Of a DNA stretch of 64,000 nucleotides, positions 23,686 to 34,344 are shown one piece after another. The stretch is from Myrica gale. Taxonomy: Eukaryota; Streptophyta; Magnoliopsida; Fagales; Myricaceae. A model generated the notes under the pieces. That model worked only from the letters and a program-made list of their open reading frames with translations. It did no database searches and was not told the DNA's origin. How positions within the stretch are numbered: position 1 is the first letter of the stretch; each line of letters starts with the position of its first letter. The DNA lies in the NCBI GenBank assembly GCA_963930655.1, contig OZ005603.1, forward strand, positions 16,887,001 to 16,951,000, in the 5' to 3' direction. Position numbers and translations under genes: made by a program.

Positions 23686-24221
23686 GGTGGTCCACAATAC
23701 CTAGGTCTAGACTCTACTTCTTGTGAAGAAAAGTGGCTCTCAGATCCAGCGTCTTGAGCCCTAACTCTTCTACGATGTCTTCTCTCGTTACATCACCTAG
23801 GTGTACACTCACGTCTCGAGTTACGACGTCTAGGTTCTTCCTGGGATCGTTCTCTTGTCTCATTAGGTATCGGATGTTGTTCCATGGGGTCTTCTTCCGG
23901 ATCCCCCTCTGGATCCTCTTCCGGATCCCCCTCTGGGTCCTCCTCTGGATCTTCTTCTGGATCTTCCTCAAAGTTTTCTGGTAACATGGTTCTTAAGGGA
24001 ATGACATTTATTGGCGACTCTGGCCAATAAATACCTTCCAGATATCCAGAGCAATCTGGAGATAAGGGTTGACCCCACCTGGAAGGTCCAGGTTGGTCTG
24101 GTGCCGGGGGCTGGTATGTCCCCGCCATACCTTGCTGCCAATAAGAAACATGGGTTTGGTACGCTCTTCTCGGGTCCCCTCTAACTGTCTCATGCGATGC
24201 GTGAGTCGGAGCCTCATGGCT
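23686..24221 (-). pseudogene. 3' part of element D: additional frame with acidic EEDP repeats
   Basis: On the minus strand this reads as a proline/glutamate-rich stretch with repeated EEDP and EGDP units (about 23880-23975) followed by an arginine-rich tail. It lies beyond pol, so it is not gag, pol or chromodomain. Additional open frames are known in some plant LTR retrotransposons; the function here is unknown. It is a fossil interrupted by LTR-E, whose TGGCT target copies lie at 24217-24221 and 28336-28340. Confidence 0.6.
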
Positions 24222-26727
24222 TGTCACGCCCCGAACCCTAGCCCGAAGGGGGTTAATGACAGCCGCGAACATTCACTCAATGAATGTTCCAGCGTTTTCT
24301 CTTAATCTTGCAGCTGATATTTTTTTTTATTACACAAAAACACCTACAACTGAGAGAGATAGGCCAAAGAGATTTACATAAACTTCAACTTACACAATTG
24401 ACTACAACGGCAATAGTGAAAGCATCCAAATTACATGTCATGTCTGCATGGCTGAAGTACAAGTCCTAAGGGATTCCAACAAAACCTTTATATGGACCTA
24501 CTCATAACATATATGTAATACATCTTGAATCCTTATACACATAACATAGACATTCACAGGATGCCTGATAAGCGTTCTTAGTACTTCCTATGAACTCTTC
24601 AACTTCTGTTTCTGATAACCACGACTAAGATACTAGACATCAAAAACCTTGAACTCTACTAGTCCGAATAACCCATGACCACCACACAACGGAGGCTCAT
24701 GACGACTCTTCAAAATTACATCTAACCTTTAATGAAACAACAAAGAGAGATGAGGACGTTCCCATCGGTCCCTCTTCTAGATTTTCCCACCTGAATTGTT
24801 ATCTGGAATGATACAATTTAAAACATCTGTGAGTCGAAAGACTCAGTAAGGAATTATAATTAAAACATGAGCTTGAAATCATGGTTTGGAAATATGAACT
24901 TGAAATCGTGAGTTTGAAACCATGAACTTGTTCTTTGAGCTCATAATCTTGAACTTGAATTCATACACTTGCTTTTAAACTTGAATCATCATGAACTCGA
25001 TATCATAATGAACTTAAAATCATAAGCATGCACTTGACTTAAAATCATAAGCATGCGCTTAAACTTGAAATAATTACAAACTTGAACATAATGTAATTCA
25101 AGTACAACTTGAAATATCATGAGCTTTAACTTGAAATAATCATAAACTTGAACTTTAAATATCATGTATACGTATGTAATTCATGCATGATCATTAATCG
25201 TGATGCACGTGTATGCCTCATGATTGCATATGCACATGCACTTGCTCTTGAAAACATCTCTTATACTTATAAAGCTCTTTCTTTTGGAAAATCTTTTCCA
25301 TTCTTATCCTATGGGCTACTTGAGCTCCATTTACCCCTGGCATCAGGGTTGTGCGTTCCCGTTGGAACTGTCCCCTATTTCCCTTGGGGACCTTACATAT
25401 GGTCAAGCTAGCACACCTTCTCGCATTCGTCCTTCAGTGGCTAGACATGACCCTTGGAGGTTCACACCTTCTTGCAAGCATCCTTCAGTGTGATTGCACA
25501 TACCTCCTGGACTACCCATCCTTCTTGCAAGCATCCTTCAGTATGGGTGTCCTAGGTGACATCCACCCTTCTCGTAAACGTCCTTCGGTATGGATGCACC
25601 TTCTTGACTTGGTACGGTACCGACCGACTTGGGTTCGTTAATTAACTTGTCATAAAACTTGCCATAAAGTAGCATAAAAATGGTACTTTCATTTGCATAA
25701 AATTTCTCCTTCTTTCTTATGAGACAAATAAATGCAAATGCAATTGCTCATGACGTGCTCATGTCATGCTTGGTAATCAACTTATCATAAAATGCTTCTA
25801 ATGCTCTTGACAGTTCGTGCTTAATGACAAATATCTCATAAACCTTTCATGTTTTCATTTGCCCAAAAACTTCTTTCATGCTTTCATACAAATACGTATA
25901 CGATGTCATGCTTGTTGAGAAATAACTTGTCATGCGTGGTTATAAACATGTTATGCTTATTCATGAAAACATGCTGTGTATCATTCCAGTTTTGTAAAGC
26001 GTAAGTTGCTACTTACTATTTTCACTTACAAACGTAAGCTCCTCTTACCTTCGCTTTCTTGAGTGTTAAACGTCACGTTACCTACATTGGATCATACTAG
26101 TGTTATTCAAAGGCTCACTAGACGTATAGAGTAATCAATCAATTACTCACACTTCATCATACAAAATCGTCCGTATTCTTGACTCCTAGTTGGTCATCTT
26201 ACAACACAAGGTATTTTCTTAAGGATGCCGAAGCCATAAGAATTGAGTTCTAACTGACCTTGACACTAATTTTCATAGCATATCAAAATTCTAACTAATT
26301 TGGAGTCCGTTTGCCACTTGAAACCTTTACCCGAAAATACAGCTGCTGAGAACGTCCAAGCGGGCAGCCATGACGTCTCCAACTTAAAAATTCATAACAT
26401 CAAAACCATAGCTCCAAATTACATGAAATTTGTCTTGAAATATTCATCTTTCATAGGTCTAAATTGGGGGTAAAATTTACCACAGCAGAATGTGCTATAC
26501 ATTTTCATAAACACTTCATATTAGACAATAATCTTACAACAACACTCTTGCTGATTCCAGCTCGGCCCTCCATTTTCAAAATACTACCACTCATCCATCA
26601 TATCTCTAACTCACACGAAATTTACCTTAAAACGTCCCTCTTTCTTAAACTTACAATTCAAGATCAACCTCGTAAAATTTGGACTTAAACTAATCCCTCA
26701 AAAGGGTGCTCGAAATGAGCTGACATT

Positions 26728-26763
26728 CCGGACGTGCAAGGCTGCTGGCAGCTTGACGTCCGG
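26728..26763. other. 36-bp near-perfect hairpin (CCGGACGT...ACGTCCGG)
   Basis: Arms CCGGACGT and ACGTCCGG enclose CAAG/CTTG and CTGC/GCAG pairings with single-base bulges. The same hairpin is at 63047-63082 (LTR-K) and, with one arm changed, near 22748-22782 and 46544-46578 (LTR-C copies). It contains ACGT cores, the usual plant bZIP target. Confidence 0.75.
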
Positions 26764-27870
26764 GCCTCGAACAACGCATATCTCATTCGATAATTATCGG
26801 AATCCTCCAAGGTATGACTTAAAATCTTCCTACTTCCTAGGCCTACAATCTGGGATCCACTTAAGTTCATGGGATAAATCATAATGCATCAGAACACACT
26901 CTCAATTCGTGAAATCTGCATAGGCAAATTCCAGCAACGATAGTAATCTTTTTAACGTTCCAAACTTCCAACAACCAAAACTCTAATCTCTTCATGACAC
27001 AACCAACATCCAAGGCTAATTTAGCATCTCATAACAGCAACCATCATCTCACGTTCCTTAATAAAACTATGATTCCATCTTCATCAAGCTATACTATTGC
27101 ATTTGCCCATTTCTTTTGGGCTTTTTATCAAACACGTAGGGTGTAACATTTGTTCTCTTGAACATCTTTTAGATCTGACCATGTGTCAAACACTTAGGGC
27201 TTGGTGGTTATCAACAAGACTCATATACAGACAACCTAATACATCAACCAATAGATTAGGCCATACATACTCAAAATAGATCTCAGCCCTCTTTTAGGCT
27301 TTTCATCAAACACCTAGGGTGCAGCAAGCAATCTCTCTCTCTCTCTTGAACATTTTTTTTTTTTCAGATCTGACCATAACTCTCCATGGTTCCACATACA
27401 ACCCATACTACTCTTTAAAGCTCACTATTCTTTAAAGCTTACTAGATCTACATTTTCTTCAAATAACACATATGAACACAACACAAACAAGGAGAAAACC
27501 AAACAAACTTCACAACCAACAACCATTAAAGGAAAGAAGAGAAAATGAGAGAAATGAATGATGGCTTGGTCGGCCAAGAAGGGCTGAAATCCCTTACCTT
27601 CTTCTCTCTCTTTCCTTCTCTTCTTCCTTTTCCTTCTTCTTTTCTTCTTCTTCTTCTTCTTCTTCTTCTTCTTCTTTCTTTCTCCTTCTTCTTCTTCTTC
27701 TTCTTGTTCGGGTGAGCTAGGGCAAAATGATTTGTGGGAAAGGGGGGGTTGCCTTATACGTAAAGGGCTTGGGGAAAAGACAAGGCTGCCCTCCCTTCTT
27801 TCCCCCATTTTTACATGAATTCCACCTCAACCATTTTCACATCCGATAAAATTTCGGAATGTAGTTAGAT

Positions 27871-28231
27871 GTGTCGACGCCATCACTCAAGGTGTCGACA
27901 CTTTCAACACTTTTAGTTAGATGTGTCGACACTCTCACTCAAGGTGTCGATACTTCCAACACTTAGTCAAAGTGGGAAAAATGTAAACTCTCGGGTTTTA
28001 GTTAGATGTGTCGACACCATCACTCAAGGTGTCGACACTTCCAACACTTGGTCAAAATTCACGGGAGTTCTGGAAAAAGGCGAACTCTCGGGTTTCAGTT
28101 GGATGTGTCGACACCATCGCTCAAGGTCTCGACACTTCCAACACTTAGTCAAAATTCACTAAGTTCCGGAAAAATGCACACTTTCGGGTTGTAGTCTAAT
28201 GTGTCGACACCATCACTCAAGGTGTCGACAC
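27871..28231 (-). repeat. GTGTCGACAC tandem array in LTR-E
   Basis: Five pairs of the palindrome (several arms degenerate) separated by about 97 bp, the reverse-strand counterpart of the array in LTR-Y. It lies within about 470 bp of the LTR start. Confidence 0.88.
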
Positions 28232-28340
28232 TTACAACAAAAAAAACACTAATTTAATCATACATACATTTGCAATAATACATACTTAAGAGGTCATAAG
28301 CAATAACTTGACAGACCTAAAATCGGGGTCTCACATGGCT

Positions 28341-28472
28341 TCCCGAATGTCTTGCCGAACCTTGGGTTCTATGGTTAACCCTGAACAGGCTACGATACTC
28401 AGGTGCTGTCATCCTTCTCTGTGAAGGCATGCCGGAAAGCTGGGAACGTGGGGGTCGACTACTCGGTGGCAT
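28341..28472 (-). pseudogene. Beginning of the additional frame downstream of pol in element D
   Basis: An ATG at 28470-28472 on the minus strand opens a frame rich in Pro, Ser and Arg, about 160 bp beyond the end of the chromodomain region. It runs into the LTR-E target site at 28340. I do not recognise a domain. Read with the EEDP region at 23.7-24.2 kb it indicates an extra coding region between pol and the 3' LTR in this family. Confidence 0.45.
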
Positions 28473-28634
28473 CTGACATCATAATAAAGTGGTCAGTCAT
28501 GTGCATATACCAAAAATCATCATATATCACAAAGAATTGTCATTCTTTATGCAGGGAAATAAATCACAAATATCAGACAATAATTACTCATCCATATCAA
28601 TCAATTAATAGATAAGGTAGTAAATATTCAGATC

Positions 28635-31600
28635 CTATTCTCCTCTCATTTGTGGGTACTTCTCATACATATCGCTCTCTAGCTCCCAAGATGCCTCCTC
28701 TACCCCATGATTCCTCCATAGAACCTTTACAAGCGGTATCACCTTGGTCCGCAATTGTTGCTCCTTTCTATCGAGAATCCTTACTGGCTCCTCTACATAG
28801 GTAAGGTTCTCCTTAATCTGCAAAGGCCTTAATCTGCAAAGGCTCATATTCTAACACATGGGTGGGGTCAGACACATACTTGAATAGGAGAGATACATGG
28901 AACACATCATGAACTCCCGCAATTGCTGGCGGTAATGCCAGCCTGTACGCCATTGCCCCAACACGCTCCAGGATCTCAAAAGGTCCTATAAACCGGGGCT
29001 GAAGCTTCCCCTTCTTCCCGAATCGTGCTACCCCCTTCGTTGGAGAAATTTTCAAAAATACTTTACTCCCTTCTTCAAAGGCCAACTCTCTTCTTCGATT
29101 GTCCGCATAACTCTTTTGCCGACTTTGGGCCGTAATAAGTCTTTCTTTGATCAACCGAATTTTCTCTTTAGTCTGCAAAATTATCTCCGGCCCCAATAGT
29201 CTCCCTTCTCCTACTTCATCCCAATATAATGGCGACCTACACCTCCTTCCATACAAAGCTTCATACGGTGCCATGCCAATACTAGATTGGAAACTGTTGT
29301 TGTATGCGAACTCTGCTAATGGCAGATACTGAGCCCATCTACCTTTGAAATCAATGACACACGCTCGAAGCATGTCTTCCAAAATTTGAATGGTCCGCTC
29401 AGATTGACCATCCGTCTGTGGGTGGAAAGCAGTGCTAAAATTCAATTTAGTGCCTAGGGATTCGTGCAATCTTCTCCAAAATCTCGACATAAATCTCGGA
29501 TCCCTATCTGACACTATGCTCTTCGGTATGCCATGGAGTCTCACAATTTCTTGGAGATAAACTTCAGCTAGCCTCTCCGGGGTATACTTCACCCTAATGG
29601 GCAGAAAGTGGGCTGACTTGGTCAATCGGTCCACCACTACCCATATTGCTTCGTCGCCAGCTGTCGTTCTTGGTAGCCCTACAACAAAATCCATGGCTAT
29701 TCCTTCCCATTTCCATTCGGGGATCTCTAGAGGCTTCAATGTCCCTGCTGGCCTCTGGTGCTCTGCTTTCACTCTCTGACAAGTCAGACATCGAGCGACA
29801 TACTCCGCAATCTCCCTCTTCATATTCGGCCACCAATAAACTTTCTTGATGTCCTGATACATCTTCGTTCCTCCAGGGTGGATAGTATAGGGCGTAGTAT
29901 GCGCCTCTGCCAAAATCAACTCTTTGATTCCCCCATCACCAGGAATACAAATTCTATTCCGGTACTTCAGTACTCCATCCCTATCCTCAAAATCGGGATC
30001 ATTATTCTTTCCAATCCTTTCCCTAATCCCTACTATCACCGCATCGCTCTTCTGGGCCTCGCAAATTCGCTCCTCCAGCGATGGTTGCAATGAAAGCCCT
30101 GCGATGGAAACATACTGATCTGTCAACACGAGCGTGATCTCCTCTCTTTTTAGATCCGCCATGATCTCTTTCGCTACAACCTCCACGGCACTTGTTTCAG
30201 CCGACTTCCGGCTTAGGGCATCAGCCACCACGTTAGCTTTCCCAGGATGGTAGCTAATGGTGCAATCATAGTCCTTAATCAACTCCAACCAGCGTCGTTG
30301 CCTCATATTCAGCTCCTTCTGAGTGTTGAAGTACTTGAGGCTCTTGTGATCCGTAAATATCTCGCATTTAACCCCATAGAGATAATGCCTCCATATTTTC
30401 AGAGCATGCACGACTGCAGCTAACTCCAAGTCGTGAGTGGGGTAATTCACCTCGTGGGGCCTCAATTGCCTTGACGCATAGGCTATGACTCTCTTGTCTT
30501 GCATCAACACACACCCAAGACCTTGCTTTGAGGCGTCCGTATAGATCTCGTACTCCCCATGCTCTGAGGGCAATGCTAACACCGGAGCAGTAACTAGATG
30601 AGCCTTTAACGTCTGGAAACTTTGTTCACACTCGTCTGTCCAGACGAACTTAACGTTCTTCTTGGTCAACGAGGTCATCGACATAGCTATCTTTGAGAAT
30701 CCCTTAATAAACCTCCGGTAATATCCTGCTAACCCCAGGAAACTCCTTAACATTTGTGGGCCTCGGCCATTTGAATACCGCATCAACCTTTCCGGGATCT
30801 ACAGCAATCCCTTCACCCGACACTACATGCCCTAAAAATCGGACTTGCTGCAACCAAAACTCGCACTTGGAGAATTTAGTATACAACTTCTTCTCCCTTA
30901 GGATCTGCAAAACAATCCTGAGATGCTCCTCATGCTCCTCCTGGTTCCGAGAATAAATCAGAATATCGTCTATGAACACCACCACAAACTTATCCAGGAA
31001 CTCCCTGAATACTCTGTCCATCAAGTCCATGAATGCGGCCGGGGCATTAGTTAGCCCAAATGGCATCACCAAAAATTCATAGTGACCATATCGGGTTCGA
31101 AAGGTCGTCTTAGATATATCTCCCTCCTTTACCTTCAATTTGTGGTAACCCGACCTCAAGTCAATTCTTGAAAATATTTGTGCCCCCTGCAATTGATCGA
31201 ACAAATCGTCAATGCGAGGTAGCGGGTACCTATTCTTCACGGTCACCTTATTCAACTCCCTATAATCAATGCACATCCGGAGACTCCCGTCCTTCTTCTT
31301 CACAAACAGGATCGGTGCTCCCCAAGGCGACACACTCGGCCTTATAAATCCCTTATCCAAGAGATCTTCTAATTGGACCTTCAGCTCCTTCAGCTCTGCC
31401 GGAGCCATTCTATACGGCACCTTGGAAATTGGAACTGTCCCAGCTTCCAATTCGATACCGAACTCCACCTCTCTATCCGGCGGTAACCCCGGTAAGTCTT
31501 CCGGGAATACGTCTGAAAACTTACTCACTATTGGGGTTTGATCGAACGCAGGAACCTCATTCTGCGTATCACTTTGCGTATCACTTGCCCAAACTAAAAT

Positions 31601-31906
31601 TCCTTCATGCCCTCCTTGCAACAATCTCTTAGCTTGCAGGGCCGAGACAATTGCTGGCCTTCGTTCCATTTTCCTCATACCAGTAAAACAACAATCTGGT
31701 CTCCCCTCCTTTTGGAACAAGACCTTCTTCTCATAGCACCGAATGTTGGCACCATGCTTCGACAACCAATCCATACCTAGGATGATATCAAATCCTCCCA
31801 TCTCCATAGCTATCAAATCGGCCAACATGACTTGCCTTTCTACCTCTATCGGATAGTCTTTCACCATCCGGCTACATTCGACTCTTCCCCCAGCGGGCGT
31901 TGACAC
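28635..31906 (-). pseudogene. pol: Chromovirus pol remnant (protease, RT, RNase H, integrase, chromodomain)
   Basis: Reading right to left. A retropepsin-side motif [14 protein letters not shown] lies near 31.8 kb. RT spans about 31.35-30.83 kb, with [10 protein letters not shown] and the catalytic FIDDILIYS. RNase H ([10 protein letters not shown] to VADALSR) spans about 30.53-30.20 kb. Integrase has an HHCC zinc finger near 29.9 kb and a core from MDFVVGLP near 29.7 kb through the [12 protein letters not shown] region. A C-terminal chromodomain-like stretch (VLWRNHGVEEASWE) lies at 28.64-28.85 kb. This order (RT-RH-IN-chromodomain) is that of Ty3/gypsy chromoviruses, and the long LTRs fit the Tekay/Del lineage. 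The chromodomain in this group is thought to steer integration to heterochromatin, consistent with the self-nesting here. It is a broken fossil with a few breaks; much of it still reads well, so it is not ancient. Confidence 0.92.
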
Positions 31907-32014
31907 AAGGACATCACAATCTAACAGCTCACTAGGTAAGGCGTGTGTCTTGCAATATGATGATGAAATGAATGAATGTGTGGCCCCTGAATCAAACAGA
32001 ACTAGGGCTTCCCC

Positions 32015-33124
32015 CTAGGGCAAAGGCAACTTACCTGCCACTACTCGGTTCTGGTTCTCCGCATCCTCCGGAGTCATTGCATATAACCTCGCCTGCGTTG
32101 GGCCTCCTTGCCTCCTTGCTTCATTCTGCTGCAGGGGTCGGGGTGCTTGGTTTGAACTGCCTGCACTCCTACAGTCTCTGGCAATGTGACCAGGCTTCCC
32201 GCATTTAAAACATAAGCCCTGCCTGCACTCCCCTGGATGTCTCCTGTTGCACTTATTGCACAGAGCAAATTGATTCCCTCCGGCATTCTGAGCTCCACCA
32301 GGCCTCTGGTTTGGCCTCGGGTTCGACCTCTGATTCGGCCTCTGAGGCTGCCTTTGTGATGACTCTGGCCTACTTTTCTTCCAGGGCATCTGCGGAATGG
32401 TTGGGTTGGAAGGAGCCTTCCTCTTCTGCTGGTCATGATAGGCTGCTATCCTCTATAGTCCTCTCTCCACTATCACCGCCCGTTCAATCACCTCTGCCAA
32501 GGTATTAAGATTATGGCTATACACCCTGTCATAGACCCGTGGGTGTAGCCTCTCCTTAAACTTTCTGGCCTTTCTTTCTTCATCCGGCACTAAGTATGGG
32601 GCAAACCGCACCAGCTCCATAAATCGGCCTGCGTACTGCTCCACCGTCATGGCTCCTTGGATTAGGGTAGCAAACTCCCTTGCTTTCGCCTCCCGAGTTG
32701 TTCTTGGGAAATAACGATCTAGAAATTCTTGCTGGAACCTTTCCCAGGTTATGGGCTGTTCTCCCAGCTCCTGACCCAACAACACTTTCTCAGACTGCCA
32801 CCACCTTTTGGCATCCCCTTGCAGCTTGAAGGTAGCATAACTTAACTTCTGGGCCTCGGTACACCCCAAGACCTCAAGTAGTTCTTTCATCTCCACCAGC
32901 CAATTTTCTGCTAGTATGGCATCTCCCTTTCCGTTGTACGCTGGCGGGTGCTGGCGATTAAACTGATCGAACGTACACCCCTCAGGGCGTCCCCGGGCCC
33001 CTTCAACATGGGCACCCGGCTGCACGTGCTCGGCAACGAGCTGAGCCATGTGCCTTAACACGTCCTCGGTGGTAACTCCGGGAGCCTCGGGCTCTTGACT
33101 CCTCGTTGGTCTCCTAGGTGTCAT
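32015..33124 (-). pseudogene. gag: Chromovirus gag remnant
   Basis: The likely ATG is at 33122-33124 (MTPRRPTRSQEPE), about 140 bp inside the primer site. The retrotransposon gag core (FMELVRFAPYLVPDEERKAR) is near 32.58 kb. A zinc knuckle of CX2CX4HX4C type (CFKCGKPGHIARDC) is near 32.2 kb, preceded by another Cys/His stretch (CNKCNRRHPGEC). It packages RNA into the particle in living relatives. The remnant at 1.1-2.0 kb is the same gene in an older copy. Broken, with about one or two breaks. Confidence 0.9.
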
Positions 33125-33264
33125 CCTGCACTTCAAGGTTATCGTTCAGCTTATAACAACCTCAACCTAAGAAATTATTATCGCAACTAACCCTAAACGT
33201 ATTATCTCATGCTTTAGGGTTTAGGATTCTACTTCGTTCCCTATGTCTTACGACTCTACCCTCC

Positions 33265-33279
33265 GATCCTCTGATACCA
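33265..33279 (-). other. Primer binding site (tRNA-iMet type) of element D
   Basis: On the minus strand the LTR end TGACA is followed by GTTAAGT and then TGGTATCAGAGGATC, matching the plant tRNA-iMet primer site over its first eleven bases. It fixes LTR-D' as the 5' LTR and the element as minus-strand. Confidence 0.88.
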
Positions 33280-34344
33280 ACTTAACTGTCACGCCCCGAA
33301 CGGCATCCCGCAGGGACCGTGACAGCCGCGAGCTATCCCCCGGATGGCTCCAGCGTTCTTTCTTATATACTTACGTGCTTACGGCGGAAACGTACAGGAT
33401 CGCGCGGGATTCGAGCTAAATCATACATAATCAGGGTTCTCATTAAGTTTTCATACAAAACATATATAACATATTAAAAGCCAACTTGTGACGCTCAAGC
33501 CACTATCGTCAAAATTTAGAACATATTTCTTGTGCTTCTATGTCAGGTAGTCCTCCTGACTCTCTTCACCTGAGGCATCTGGAATGACACAATTTTAAAA
33601 ACGTGAGTCAAAAAGACTCAGTAAGGGAAAAACATAAATTTGAAACATGCTTCTTGACTTATGCTTGCTTGACTCATGCTCGCTTAATCATGGAAGAAAG
33701 AACTTGATAAGTGATGCACATGCATGTCATGAATATACATATGCTCTTGCTTAAATTCGGCCCCAGGCCCTTGAAAATTACTTATTCATACTTGTGCCAC
33801 TCTTGGCCTTTTCATAACCATTTCATATCTTTTACTTGTGGGCTCGCTCCATTTAACCCCTGAAGTCAGAGTTGTGCGTTCCCTTTGGAACCGTCTCCGA
33901 TTTCCCTTGGAGACCTTACATACGGTCAAGCTAGCTCACCTTCTCGCATTCGTCCTTCAGTGGCTAGACATGACCCTTGGAGGCCCACACCTTCTCAATG
34001 TCCTTCAGTGTGGTTTGCACAGCCTCGTGGATTCACCCATCCTTCTCGCATTCGTCCTTCGGTATGGGAGTCCATCTTGATGGTATGGTACTGACCAGTG
34101 CCCCTTGACTTAACTTATCGTTTCATAAAACTTTCCATAGTCTTTCCATAAAATCATTGCATAAGCATTCTCTTTGAAAAATTCATGCAATGCACATGTC
34201 ATGTCATGCTCGATTAAACTCTCGTGCTTGTTCATGAAACGATGCAGTGTGTCATTCCAGTTTTGAAAAAGAAACACTTACTGTCCACTTACAGTATCTA
34301 CTTACACTTGGTCTTCCTTGGTAGTGTATAAGACACGTGGATCG

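Larger units (their letters stand above)
24222..28335 (-). mobile_element. Solo LTR-E inserted in the 3' tail of element D
   Basis: 4114 bp, TGTCACGCCCCG to CGGGGTCTCACA, flanked by TGGCT at 24217-24221 and 28336-28340. No internal region. Same group as Y and K: it carries a GTGTCGACAC array (27871-28231), the 36-bp hairpin at 26728-26763, a (TTC)n tract near 27640-27680, CTTACCTTC as reverse 5' splice-like site (27594-27603), and arms at 24803-24815 and 25977-25989. Confidence 0.94.

Noticed and set aside
29147-31632. Plus-strand frames opposite pol (29147-29332, 29594-30118, 31269-31632)
   Set aside because: Antisense shadows of the gag-pol remnant with no support of their own.
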